NCBI GenBank assembly: GCA_003562075.1
Contig: PWWP01000066.1
Location: 1 to 37,365, forward strand
Source: Gemmatimonadota bacterium
Lineage (GTDB): Bacteria > Gemmatimonadota > Gemmatimonadetes > Longimicrobiales > Gaopeijiaceae
Length of the DNA stretch: 37,365 nucleotides
Direction of reading: 5' to 3'
Positions 16,742 through 25,291 of this stretch are shown here, in pieces. Numbering within the stretch: the first letter of the stretch is position 1; each line of letters opens with the position of its first letter. The notes beneath the pieces were generated by a model. The model saw nothing but the letters and a program-made list of their open reading frames with translations, was not told where the DNA came from and did no database searches. Made by a program: the position numbers and the translations under genes.

Positions 16742-17785
16742 TCACATCCGACCCCCTGGGCCCTCGGGTTCAGGGGGTCGTTCCGTTGGCTTGATCTCTG
16801 CCACCAGTTCATAGGATCGGTGGCGAGCCTCAGGGTTGTGAACCATGGTGGACACCATGATCTCCTGGGCTCCGGTCTCCTGGGCCAGGGCCTGGAGGCG
16901 GGCGGCCACCTGGTCCGGCATCCCCTGAACCTGGAGCCTCCTGTATTGCTGTACGATGGCTCGCTCCTGAGCCGAATAGTCATAGGCCATGGCCTCCTCC
17001 GGGGTGGGCAGGGGACCGAACCGGCCCCGGCGAAGCTGGACCCAGGCCAGATCCATGCTCCGGGAGAGATAGTCGGCCTCCTCCTCGGTCTCCGCACACA
17101 CCACGGAAACGGCCAGTATTGCGTGGGGCTCGGGGAACCGATCCGAAGGCCGGAACGCCTCCCGGTACGCCTCCAGGGCCGGACCGGCGGGCGTGGGACT
17201 GAAGTGACTGGCGAACCCGTAGCCCAACCCCATGGTCCCGGCCAGGCGAGCGCTGGCCCCACTGGACCCCAGGATCCAGATGGGTGGGAGCTCCACGTCT
17301 CCGGGCACGACCTTCACCCCATGAAAGGGGTGGCCCTCGGGAAACTCACCTCGGGAAAGGGCCAGGAGCTCGGCCACCTGGTTCGAGAACTGCTCCGGGT
17401 CGAAGGGGCGTAGGGCCCGGGAGGTAGCCGGGTCCGTGCCAGGCGCTCGTCCCATCCCCAGGTCGATGCGACCGGGGTGGAAGGCCTCCAGGGTGTGGAA
17501 CGCCTCGGCGATGCGGAGGGGGGCGTGATTGGGGAGCATGATCCCTCCGGCCCCCACCCGGATCCTCTGGGTCCGGCTGGCCACATGGTGAATCAGGATC
17601 TCCGGCGAGGAGCTGGCAATACTGGGCATCCCGTGGTGCTCGGCCAGCCAGAACCGGGCATAGCCCGCCTCTTCAGCCATCTGAGCCAGAGGCCCGATCC
17701 GGGTCAGGGCCTCCGACGGGGTGGATCCCGAGCCCACTGGCGCCACATCCAGAACGGAGAGGGCCGGACGCTGCCTGTCACTCAT
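16742..17785 (-). CDS. LLM-class flavin-dependent oxidoreductase
   Basis: A 347-aa luciferase-like TIM-barrel protein. Signatures: LSVLDVAPVGSG near the start, ARFWLAEHHGMPSIASSSPE (FMN/substrate face), RIRVGAGGIMLPNHAPLRIA, the fold's RIDLGMGRAPGTD, and PPIWILGSSGASARLAG followed by GLGYGFASHF. This is the subgroup annotated as MsnO8-type LLM oxidoreductases; reactions are FMN- or F420-dependent but the substrate here is unknown. The ATG follows AGGAGG by nine bases; the open frame further upstream lies antisense-free inside the dsbA-like gene and is not family-like. Its first 8 bp overlap the end of the dsbA-like gene, so the two are an operon. The final residues (PERPPEPEGPGGRM) are a Pro-rich tail. 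Confidence 0.93.
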   Translation of the reverse strand: MSDRQRPALSVLDVAPVGSGSTPSEALTRIGPLAQMAEEAGYARFWLAEHHGMPSIASSSPEILIHHVASRTQRIRVGAGGIMLPNHAPLRIAEAFHTLEAFHPGRIDLGMGRAPGTDPATSRALRPFDPEQFSNQVAELLALSRGEFPEGHPFHGVKVVPGDVELPPIWILGSSGASARLAGTMGLGYGFASHFSPTPAGPALEAYREAFRPSDRFPEPHAILAVSVVCAETEEEADYLSRSMDLAWVQLRRGRFGPLPTPEEAMAYDYSAQERAIVQQYRRLQVQGMPDQVAARLQALAQETGAQEIMVSTMVHNPEARHRSYELVAEIKPTERPPEPEGPGGRM

Positions 17786-18467
17786 GGTCAGCGCCCTCCT
17801 GTCCGTCGGCGCCCTCCTCCAGATCTGCGCCCTCCTCCATCCGCTCCAGAACCTGGTCCAGCATCCTGGTGAAGGCTTCCGGCGGCTGGGCTCCCCGGAT
17901 GCCCCAGCGCCCCTGAAAGACAAAGGTGGGCACCGAGCTGATCCCGATCCCCCGGGCATACTCCATCGCATCCCGGGTGGCCTCCATCCCCTCGTCCGAG
18001 GCCAGGAAGGCTCCCACCTCCTGACGGTCCAGTCCCTGGCGCTCGGCCAGCGAGGCCAGGACCTCCGGGTCGCTCAGATCTCCCCCCTGGACGAAGTGGA
18101 GGCGGAAGAGGGCCTTGGCCAGCTGCCGCTGCACCTCCGCCCCTTCCTTCCAGACGACCATCCGGAGGAGGCGGTGGGCATCGAGTGTGTTGGCCACCTG
18201 GGCCTGCTCCCAGTCGACGGCCAGCCCCTCAGCCTCTGCTGCCTCTCCCGCTTGCTCCATCATGGCTCGGGCCTGGGCACCGTACCGCCCCTCCAGATAG
18301 CTGATCAGGGGCGTCCCGGGGACGGGGGCCTCCGGGTCGAGCTGGAAGGGCCGAAGGACCACCTCCACCTGATCTCGGTGAGGGAAGGTCTCCAGGGCCC
18401 GGTCGAAGCGGGCCTCGCCGATATAACACCACGGACAAACCAGATCCGAATAGATCTCTACGAGCAC
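17778..18467 (-). CDS. DsbA-family (FrnE-like) oxidoreductase
   Basis: A 229-aa thioredoxin-fold protein with an inserted helical domain, the FrnE/2-hydroxychromene isomerase-like branch of the DsbA family. The redox motif CPWC is at residues 11-14, followed by a typical IGEARFDRAL helix; the cis-proline segment is GISSVPTFVFQGRWGIRGAQ. There is no signal peptide, so it acts in the cytoplasm, unlike classical DsbA. It starts with GTG, supported by GAGGAG eight bases upstream. The C-terminus ends in an acidic repeat-like tail (EEGADLEEGADGQEGADHE). It overlaps the downstream LLM oxidoreductase by 8 bp. FrnE-like proteins are linked to oxidative stress and polyketide isomerisation; no such cluster is seen, so a thiol-stress role is the more cautious guess. 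Confidence 0.92.
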   Translation of the reverse strand: MLVEIYSDLVCPWCYIGEARFDRALETFPHRDQVEVVLRPFQLDPEAPVPGTPLISYLEGRYGAQARAMMEQAGEAAEAEGLAVDWEQAQVANTLDAHRLLRMVVWKEGAEVQRQLAKALFRLHFVQGGDLSDPEVLASLAERQGLDRQEVGAFLASDEGMEATRDAMEYARGIGISSVPTFVFQGRWGIRGAQPPEAFTRMLDQVLERMEEGADLEEGADGQEGADHE

Positions 18468-18700
18468 CAGGCGACTCCTCTGAACGAATTCTGTTGAAGA
18501 CGGGTGGGGGGATGCTGCCAGGGAAGGCAGAGAATGCTACCATTGGCGGGGCCCCGTCGGCACGGACACCCTTCGACCCAGGAACTCCCGCGGGGGCACT
18601 GGGTGTGCTCCAACGGGGAGGTGCCACGTCCCGTGGCGTCCCCCCGAAACACCGGGGCCACCTTAGCGTTCCTCCGTCCCGACCTGGAGACGACTGCGCC

Positions 18701-19861
18701 GTGGAACTCTACGAGTTCGTCTTTGCTGCCGTCATCCTGGCTCGCTTCCTGGTGCCCCTTCTGATCCCGGTATACCCCATCCCGGGGATCCTGGCCTCCC
18801 TCCTCCTGGACGCTTCAGACCGGGCCATCTACGCCCAGTTCGTGGAGATCGATGTGGAGGCCTATCAGGCCTACGACAAAGCCCTGGACATCTACTACCT
18901 GACCCTGGCGTATGTGGCTACCCTCCGGAACTGGGGGCACTCCACGGCCCTTCGCCTGGCCCGGGCCCTCTGGTACTACCGGCTGGTGGGGGTGGCCCTC
19001 TTCGAGCTCACGGGGATCCGGTGGATCCTTCTGGTCTTCCCCAATGTCTTCGAATACTTCTTCATCGCCTTCGAGGTGGTGCGGGCCCGGTGGAATCCCA
19101 GCCGGCTCCAGACCCGCCACCTGGTCATCATGGCGGCGGTCATCTGGGTCTTCATCAAGGTCCCCCAGGAGTACTGGGTCCACGTGGCCCAGCAGGATAC
19201 CACCGACTTCATCAAGGTCCACCTGGTCGGGGCTCCCCTGGAGATGCCCTGGGTCCAGGTCCCCTTCGCCTATCCGTGGGTTCTGGGGGCTGGCCTGGGT
19301 CTCATCGTCCTTCTTGTTCTGGCCACCCGCCTCGTCATCCGCCTACTTCCGGCCTCGGACCGGCCCCTGGCCTTCCATGCTGATGCCTGGGAGGGCACCC
19401 CGGAAGGAACAGCCCTGGTCGGCCGCCCTCGGGGGACCGCTCGTCCCTCGCGAATCATCCTCCTTGAACGGATCGCCCTGGTGTCATTGGTGGCCATCAT
19501 CTTCGGAGAGATCCTCCCGGGCTGGACCGCATCGCCCCTTCAGGTCTTTACCGCGGTGAGCGTCGTCATCGTGCTCAACGCCGGCGTGAGCATGTGGCTG
19601 GGACGACGTGGGGTGGAGTGGAAGGGAGCCGCCACCGAGTTCCTCATCATGGGGGCGGTGAATGTGGGGCTGGTGACCGCCTACGGGATGGCCTCCCGAA
19701 GGCTGGACCTGGAGTTCGATGTGGGAAGCGCCCTCTTCTTCATGGGGATCCTGACCCTCATCGTCACTCTCCACGACCGCTATCTCTCCCTCCGGCGCCT
19801 CAGAAGCGCTGAGCGGTCACGGCCGAATGAACTCCGGCCAGGGGCTGAGGGGCCGGGATGA
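18701..19861 (+). CDS. Multi-pass membrane protein of unknown function
   Basis: A 386-aa membrane protein I do not recognise. About nine hydrophobic segments are visible, including FVFAAVILARFLVPLLIP, GILASLLLDASDRAIYA, WILLVFPNVFEYFFIAFEVV, HLVIMAAVIWVFIKVPQEYW, VLGAGLGLIVLLVLATRLVI and three near the C-terminus. Polar features between segments include a DASDR motif after the first hairpin, FEYFFIAFE, and VPQEYWVHVAQQDTTDFIK, which might be functional. A basic soluble loop lies around residues 215-255. The start is a GTG with GGAG 11 bases upstream, chosen because the membrane domain begins there; the frame is open to 18494 but that part is low-complexity. It is divergent from the dsbA-like gene and convergent with the ndh operon; context gives no role. 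Confidence 0.75.
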   Translation: MELYEFVFAAVILARFLVPLLIPVYPIPGILASLLLDASDRAIYAQFVEIDVEAYQAYDKALDIYYLTLAYVATLRNWGHSTALRLARALWYYRLVGVALFELTGIRWILLVFPNVFEYFFIAFEVVRARWNPSRLQTRHLVIMAAVIWVFIKVPQEYWVHVAQQDTTDFIKVHLVGAPLEMPWVQVPFAYPWVLGAGLGLIVLLVLATRLVIRLLPASDRPLAFHADAWEGTPEGTALVGRPRGTARPSRIILLERIALVSLVAIIFGEILPGWTASPLQVFTAVSVVIVLNAGVSMWLGRRGVEWKGAATEFLIMGAVNVGLVTAYGMASRRLDLEFDVGSALFFMGILTLIVTLHDRYLSLRRLRSAERSRPNELRPGAEGPG

Positions 19862-19956
19862 AGTGCGCTGGGATGACGAGGGCCGGGAAGACCAGTGTGG
19901 TCAGCACCGAGCCGCCGGTTCGCCCAGGGGAGGTTGTCATGGCAGGGAGGAGGGGC

Positions 19957-20841
19957 CTACTCGGTCCCGGCGAAGGCGGCCCGGACCCAGTCGGTGAGCG
20001 GAGTCAGCTCGACCCCGAATTCGCGGGCCACTTCGGGAGTGGCGATCTCCATGTCCGGCCCCTGGGCCAGGCCACCCCACATCTCCGACAGGACCGGAGG
20101 AAGCCCGGGCACCGAAGTACCGGGCAACTCCACGGAAACAGGCGGACGGGTCCCCATGGCGGCCTCCACCGCGTCCAGGATCTCACGGTAGCTGGCAGGC
20201 CCGACGCTCAGGGGGATGCTGCGGCCCAGCGCCTCCTGTCGGCCCACCGTGGCCGCCGTCACGCGGGATACGTCGGCGGCGGCGATGTAGGAGAAGCGGC
20301 GCTCCAGGCCACCCAGGATGGTGATCCGACCTGCAGCCTCAAGCTGAAGGCCCAGGAGAGCTCCGACCCAGTCCTCCATAAAGAGCACCGGCTGCAGGAT
20401 CGTCCACCTCACATCGGAAGCCCGCAGGTGCTCCTCCACGAGCCCCTTGCCCCGGATGACCGGATCCGGGTGGTCGACGCTCGCCCCTGCAGCCGAGACG
20501 AAGACGAACTGCTCCACCCCCGCCTCGCCGGCCGCGTCGACCAGGTCTCGGATTCCACCGACGTCGGTTCTCTCCAGGTCGGGGTCTCGCTTGGCGGTGC
20601 TGGCCGTGCACACCACCCGCCGTATCCCTTCCAGAGCCGGGGAAAGACTGGCCCTGTCGGTGAGATCGCCGGACACGATCTCCACCCCTGAGTCCTCCAG
20701 CTCGGTCACCGGCGTGTGGGGGCCTCGGGTCCGACCCGGCGACTCGGGCCGCACCATGGCCCGCACGGGCTCGCCTCTTCCGGCCAGCGCCTTGGCGACG
20801 CCTCCGCCGACCACCCCGGTAGCTCCAACGACGAGGTTCAT
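19957..20841 (-). CDS. NmrA-like atypical SDR, NAD(P)-binding protein
   Basis: A 294-aa atypical short-chain dehydrogenase of the NmrA/NAD(P)H-binding branch. The N-terminal dinucleotide motif is GATGVVGGGVAKAL (GxxGxxG from residue 7), followed by VSGDLTDRASL and the fourth-strand segment VEQFVFVSAAGA. The substrate half carries WTILQPVLFMEDWVG and RRFSYIAAADVSR. The classical YxxxK active site is not evident, as is usual in this branch, where many members sense NAD(P) state or reduce quinones. The ATG follows AGGAGA by ten bases. It is the last gene of a three-gene unit (ndh, SDR, this gene), 17 bp after the SDR stop. The role in respiration or redox sensing is inference from the neighbour ndh. 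Confidence 0.9.
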   Translation of the reverse strand: MNLVVGATGVVGGGVAKALAGRGEPVRAMVRPESPGRTRGPHTPVTELEDSGVEIVSGDLTDRASLSPALEGIRRVVCTASTAKRDPDLERTDVGGIRDLVDAAGEAGVEQFVFVSAAGASVDHPDPVIRGKGLVEEHLRASDVRWTILQPVLFMEDWVGALLGLQLEAAGRITILGGLERRFSYIAAADVSRVTAATVGRQEALGRSIPLSVGPASYREILDAVEAAMGTRPPVSVELPGTSVPGLPPVLSEMWGGLAQGPDMEIATPEVAREFGVELTPLTDWVRAAFAGTE

Positions 20842-20858
20842 GGTACAGATCTCCTGGT

Positions 20859-21686
20859 TCAGTGGGCTTGGGCGATGAGCGCTTCCGATTCCTCCCAGAG
20901 TCGTCGAGCCGCCTCGGCGCTGACCTGGGCACTGGTTTCAGCCGGCTTCCGCTTGGCGTAATACTCGCCAGGGGTCCAGTCCTGGCCCGGCGTGCCTCGG
21001 AGGAGCCAGACCAGGGTGTCGGCCCCCTTCTCCGGAGAGAGCATGAGGAGGCGTCCCAGGAACGACTCGTAGAGCCAGGCAATGACGCCGCCGGCATCTC
21101 GGGCCACACCGGTAAACACCGCTCCGGGATGAAAGGACACGGCATGAACACCGTCGAAGCGCCGGTTCACCTCCATGGCGTGGAGGATGTTCATGAGCTT
21201 GGCGGTGGCGTAGGCCCTGAACCCGTTGAAGTCCTCTGCCATCTGCAGGTCCTGGAAGTCGAGTTGTCCCCGCTTGTTGGTAGCGCTGGAGGTGTTGATC
21301 ACCACACCCCCTGCGGCCTCCAGGCTGGGACGGAGCCGGTTGGTAAGATGAAAGCCGGCCAGGTGGTTCACCTGCAGGGTGAGCTCATGCCCATCGGGGG
21401 TCACCTTCCGTTCCCCGAAGATGGCGCCGGCGTTGTTCACCAGGGCGTGGACCCTGGGGTATCGGTCTAGGACTGCGTCGGCAAAGGCGTCCACTTCGGA
21501 CAGGGAGCTGAAGTCCACCCGGTAGGGATCCGCCCCCACCTCCTCAGCCACCTGGTCCGTCGCGTCGGATCGGCCGGTGATGACCAGCCGAGCCCCCTCC
21601 CTGGCAAGGATCCTGGCAGCAGCCGCACCCACCCCGGAGCTTCCCCCGGTGATGATGATGGTCCGGTCCTGGAGATCATCTCTCAT
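20859..21686 (-). CDS. Classical short-chain dehydrogenase/reductase
   Basis: A 275-aa classical SDR. The cofactor motif TGGSSGVG lies at 13-20, the NNAG motif is present as VNNAGAIFG, the catalytic Ser is in VINTSSATN, and the active-site pair Tyr/Lys is AYATAK. It resembles the retinol dehydrogenase-like/oxidoreductase subgroup with a C-terminal segment (TPGQDWTPGEYYAKRKPAETS). Substrate cannot be told from sequence. The ATG overlaps the ndh stop by 4 bp (ATGA), implying translational coupling; a GGGAGGAGG stretch lies about 12 bases upstream. The NmrA-like gene follows after 17 bp. Confidence 0.93.
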   Translation of the reverse strand: MRDDLQDRTIIITGGSSGVGAAAARILAREGARLVITGRSDATDQVAEEVGADPYRVDFSSLSEVDAFADAVLDRYPRVHALVNNAGAIFGERKVTPDGHELTLQVNHLAGFHLTNRLRPSLEAAGGVVINTSSATNKRGQLDFQDLQMAEDFNGFRAYATAKLMNILHAMEVNRRFDGVHAVSFHPGAVFTGVARDAGGVIAWLYESFLGRLLMLSPEKGADTLVWLLRGTPGQDWTPGEYYAKRKPAETSAQVSAEAARRLWEESEALIAQAH

Positions 21687-23101
21687 GAGCTTGCGTTCGC
21701 CTCCTCCCTAGTCTTCGGTCCACGCTTGTCCCCCGGCGCGGATTCCCGTCCCTGCTCCGGAACGAAGTCAGGAGGGCGGGGCGACTCGAGCTCCAGGGTG
21801 GCGTCGCCTGTGATGAGACGTACGTCCCGGGCATTCACGAACCAGCTCCACAGCCATCCCAGGAGGACCTGCACCCGGTTGCGGAACCCGATGAGGAAGG
21901 CGATGTGAACCCCACCCCAGAGGAGCCACGCCAGGAATCCCCCCACCTTCAGACGTCCCACCGTGGCCACGGCCCGGGCCTTCCCGATGATGGCCATCAT
22001 CCCCTTGTCCCGGTAGACGAAGGGTGCTCGATCCGGTGCTGGGCCCGGCCCGTCCGGTGCAGAACCAGGCCCATCCGAGGCGGCCGCCTCCCGGGCAATG
22101 ATCCGGCCCACGTACCGGCCCATCTGGAGGGCCGCCGGCGCCACCCCCGGTACGGGCTCATCCGACCCGGCCGAGGTGGCCGCAGCCATGTCGCCCACCA
22201 CGAAGACCTCGGGATGACCGGGCACCGATAGATCCGGCTCCACCTGCACCCGTCCCGAGCGATCCAGCGGCACCCCAAGGGACTGGCCAATGGGGCTGGC
22301 CTTCACCCCGGCCGCCCAGAAGACGTTCCGGACCGGGATCACCTCATCGGAGACGTGGATTTCGCCTGGGTGGATGTCGGTGACAGGGGCATTCAGTCGC
22401 ACCTCCACCCCCAACCGCTCTAGATCCTCCTGGGCACGCAGGCTCAGCTTTTCCGGGAAGGCGGGAAGAACCCGGTCTCCAGCCTCGAAGAGGATGACCC
22501 GGGTGGTCCGGGTGTCGATGTGACGGTAGTCCTCGGGGATGGTCTGCCCAGCGATCTCCTTGATGGCACCGGCCAATTCCACCCCCGTGGGCCCGGCGCC
22601 CACAATGCCGAAGGTCAGTGCCGCCTGTCGGGCCCGGGGGCTTCCTTCGTACTCGGCCGACTCGAAGGCCAGGAGGATGCGGCGACGAAGATCGATGGCG
22701 TCCTCCAGGCTCTTGAGACCCGGTGCCATCGTCGCCCACTGGTCGTTTCCGAAGTAGGCGTGGGTGGCGCCAGCAGCCAGGACCAGGACATCGTACTGGA
22801 CGAACCCTCCTTCCACGAAGAGGCGTCGGCCCTCCAGGTCCACCCCCGTCACTTTGGCCAGAGCCACGTCACAGTTGGCCTGCCCCCGGAGGACGGTTCG
22901 GATGGGTGCACTGATGTCACCCGGTGACAGGGAGGCCGTGGCCACCTGGTAGAGGAGAGGCTGAAAGACGTGATGGTTCCGCCGATCCAGGAGGGTCACC
23001 TGGACTGGGGCTCCAGCCAGTTGACGGGCTGCCTCAAGGCCGGCAAATCCGCCGCCCACGATGTAGACCCGGGGCTGGGCGCCATCGCTCTGGGGTTCCA
23101 T
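21683..23101 (-). CDS. ndh: Type II NADH:quinone dehydrogenase (Ndh)
   Basis: A 472-aa flavoprotein of the NDH-2 family that transfers electrons from NAD(P)H to membrane quinone without pumping protons. The FAD motif is YIVGGGFAGLEAARQL (about 13-28), the NADH motif GIVGAGPTGVELAGAI (about 165-180), and the quinone-site region YQVATASLSPGDI is near 51-63. A C-terminal hydrophobic stretch (about 400-440, GFLAWLLWGGVHIAFLIGF and following) is the expected membrane anchor. A Pro/Gly-rich insert near residues 343-360 has a seven-residue tandem repeat (GPGSAPD, GPGPAPD), absent from most NDH-2 proteins as far as I recall. First gene of the ndh-SDR-NmrA operon; a 426-bp region separates it from the divergent DUF885 peptidase gene. 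Confidence 0.93.
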   Translation of the reverse strand: MEPQSDGAQPRVYIVGGGFAGLEAARQLAGAPVQVTLLDRRNHHVFQPLLYQVATASLSPGDISAPIRTVLRGQANCDVALAKVTGVDLEGRRLFVEGGFVQYDVLVLAAGATHAYFGNDQWATMAPGLKSLEDAIDLRRRILLAFESAEYEGSPRARQAALTFGIVGAGPTGVELAGAIKEIAGQTIPEDYRHIDTRTTRVILFEAGDRVLPAFPEKLSLRAQEDLERLGVEVRLNAPVTDIHPGEIHVSDEVIPVRNVFWAAGVKASPIGQSLGVPLDRSGRVQVEPDLSVPGHPEVFVVGDMAAATSAGSDEPVPGVAPAALQMGRYVGRIIAREAAASDGPGSAPDGPGPAPDRAPFVYRDKGMMAIIGKARAVATVGRLKVGGFLAWLLWGGVHIAFLIGFRNRVQVLLGWLWSWFVNARDVRLITGDATLELESPRPPDFVPEQGRESAPGDKRGPKTREEANASS

Positions 23102-23527
23102 GATCCACCTCCGATTGGTAGACCTACCGCTTCCGACAGGTAGGGCTGCCGCCTCCGACTGAGTGGACTGCCCTTCCCACAGGTGGGGCGGCTGAAGCGA
23201 CGGGCTGTACGCCCGGAATCGGCCGGGGTTCCGGTCTCCTTCCCAGCGTGGTTAAAGCCGGACCCCTTCCCGGCCCGGGTAAAGGCGGACCCCTTCCCGG
23301 CGCGGGCAGAGCCGATCCACTTCCCGGCCCCGGCCCGGGTAACGGCGGTCCCCCTGCCGGCACGGATCGAGGCCGTGGAGCAGGTCCCGGTCACCCACCG
23401 GTTGTTCCTGAGTCGCTGTGCCTGGACGGACACCGGGTCGCTGGCGTCACCCGCCACGCCGTCATTAGTCTCTCTTCCAGATTCGAACCTACACTCCACC
23501 CAGCCCCCCTTGGCCAGAGGATCATCG
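23102..23527. repeat. Intergenic region with 27-bp tandem repeat
   Basis: A 426-bp divergent gap between ndh and the DUF885 peptidase gene. Between about 23236 and 23370 a degenerate 27-bp unit recurs 4-5 times; well-kept units start at 23263 (CCCCTTCCCGGCCCGGGTAA) and 23290 (CCCCTTCCCGGCGCGGGCAG), the next carries a 6-bp insertion, and the outer units are more diverged. The period is nine codons and both strands stay open through it, but I see no start site or family match that would make it coding. The rest of the gap must hold the two promoters; none is obvious. Confidence 0.6.
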
Positions 23528-25288
23528 ATGCGGCGTCGTCCGTCTGCTACTGCAGCTCTTCTCATCTTCGTTGCCTTCGGGTGCGCCGAGCCCCAGGCGC
23601 CAGCAGCCTTCTCGGAGCTCATCGACGACTTCGAGGCCCACGAGCTGGCTCACGACCCGGAACGACAGGCCCGAGACGGTGACCTGGAAGCAGCCCGGGT
23701 GTGGCCCGATATCTCACCGGAGGCCACGGCGGCCAAGGTGGAGGCGGAGGGAGACTTCCTCGAGCGCCTGCAGGCCATCGATCGGTCAGCCCTCCCCGCC
23801 AACGACCAGGTCAGCTACGACGTTCTCGAGTATGTCCTGACCTTCCGGGTGGAGCTGGCCCCGTTCCAGACCCAGCGTGCCCCCTTCACCAACGACTCAG
23901 GGTTCTTCTCCGAGCCGGGCCGAGCCGCCTCCTCCCTTCGCCTGACCCGGGTCCCGGAAGCAGAGGCCTGGATCGACCGCCTGCGCGCGCTCCCCGCCTA
24001 CTTCGACGCCCATGTGGACTGGATGCGCCAGGGGATCGAGGAGAACTACGTCCAGCCCCGGGACATCATGGATGCGGTGGTGGGCCAGGTCCGGTCCCTG
24101 GCCGGGTACTCCGCGGAGGAGACGGGGCTCCTGGAACCCATCGACGAGTTGCCCCGGTCCATCGCCCAATCGGAACGGGACCGCCTTCGGGAAGAGGCGA
24201 TGGCGGTGATCCAGGATGAGGTCCTCCCGGCCTACCAGGATCTCCTCACCTTCTTCGAGGAGGAGTACGTGCCTGCGGCCAGACCCGATCTGGGTATCTC
24301 CTCGGTGCCGGAGGGACGGGAGCTCTACCGGACCCTGGTCCGCTTCCACACCACCCTGGAAACCACCCCGCAGGAGGTGCACGACCAGGGGCTGGCGGAG
24401 GTGGCCCGGATCCGGGCGGAGATGGACGATGTCATCGAGGAAACGGGGTTCGATGGCTCCTTCGAGGAATTCCTCCAGTACCTCCGGACCGATCCCCGGT
24501 TCTACGCCGAGACCGAGGAGGAACTCCTCATGCGGGCGGCCTGGATCGCCAAGCGGGCCGACGACCAGATGCCTCGCTTCTTCCGGAACCTGCCCCGTCT
24601 TCCCTACGGCGTCCGGCCCGTCCCTGCCTCCATGGCTCCCACCTACACCACAGGCCGCTACTGGCGCGGAGACCTTGAGCAGGGGGTAGCCGGGGGCTAC
24701 ATGGTGAACACCTACCGGCTGGACCAGCGTCCCCTGTACGAGCTCCCCTCGCTCACCGTCCACGAAGGGGTGCCGGGCCACCACCACCAGGTGGCCGTCT
24801 CCCAGGAACTGGAGGATGTGCCCGACTTCCGGCGCAGAACCTCCATCACCGCCTTCGGGGAGGGCTGGGGGCTGTATACCGAGTTCCTGGGCGTGGACAT
24901 GGGGATCTACGAGACACCGTACGAGGACTTCGGGCGGCTGACCTACGAGATGTGGAGGGCCTGCCGGCTGGTGGTGGACACCGGGATCCACTACCTGGGA
25001 TGGTCACGCCAGGAGGCGGAGGACTGCTTCCTGGACAACTCGGCGCTGGCTCCCCACAACATCCAGACCGAGGTCACCCGGTACATCTCCTGGCCCGGAC
25101 AGGCCCTGGCCTACAAGACCGGTGAACTGCTGATCCGGGAGCTCCGGACCCGAGCCGAGGACGAGCTGGGCGAGGACTTCGACATCCGGGCCTTCCACGA
25201 CCGGATCCTGGACGACGGCGCCATGCCCCTCTCGGCCCTCCAGGACAAGATGGAGCGTTGGATCGAGGAGGCAGGCGGGGGCGGGTGA
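23528..25288 (+). CDS. DUF885-family metallopeptidase, probable lipoprotein
   Basis: A 586-aa member of the DUF885 family, a zinc-peptidase-like group. The signature HEGVPGHHHQ (His412, Glu413, His418) is the family's variant of HExxH, and AFGEGWGLYTEFLG about 40 residues later supplies the usual distal glutamate region. The N-terminus has Arg residues, a hydrophobic run and a Cys19 in VAFGCAEP, a non-ideal lipobox that could still be lipidated; otherwise it is a secreted protein. The rest is largely helical with an acidic character. The ATG has AGAGGA seven bases upstream; the open frame to 23183 passes through a tandem repeat and is excluded. Likely a periplasmic or outer-membrane peptidase of unknown substrate. 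An array of hairpin repeats starts immediately after its stop. Confidence 0.92.
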   Translation: MRRRPSATAALLIFVAFGCAEPQAPAAFSELIDDFEAHELAHDPERQARDGDLEAARVWPDISPEATAAKVEAEGDFLERLQAIDRSALPANDQVSYDVLEYVLTFRVELAPFQTQRAPFTNDSGFFSEPGRAASSLRLTRVPEAEAWIDRLRALPAYFDAHVDWMRQGIEENYVQPRDIMDAVVGQVRSLAGYSAEETGLLEPIDELPRSIAQSERDRLREEAMAVIQDEVLPAYQDLLTFFEEEYVPAARPDLGISSVPEGRELYRTLVRFHTTLETTPQEVHDQGLAEVARIRAEMDDVIEETGFDGSFEEFLQYLRTDPRFYAETEEELLMRAAWIAKRADDQMPRFFRNLPRLPYGVRPVPASMAPTYTTGRYWRGDLEQGVAGGYMVNTYRLDQRPLYELPSLTVHEGVPGHHHQVAVSQELEDVPDFRRRTSITAFGEGWGLYTEFLGVDMGIYETPYEDFGRLTYEMWRACRLVVDTGIHYLGWSRQEAEDCFLDNSALAPHNIQTEVTRYISWPGQALAYKTGELLIRELRTRAEDELGEDFDIRAFHDRILDDGAMPLSALQDKMERWIEEAGGGG

Positions 25289-25291
25289 GGA

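Noticed and set aside
18494-18700. N-terminal extension of the multi-pass membrane protein
   Set aside because: Low-complexity Gly/Pro/Arg sequence preceding the membrane domain; GTG 18701 has an upstream GGAG and starts where the fold starts.
22996-23622. 208-codon minus-strand frame through the 27-bp repeat
   Set aside because: It overlaps both the start of ndh and the DUF885 peptidase coding region and is dominated by repeat-derived Gly/Ala/Lys; no start signal.
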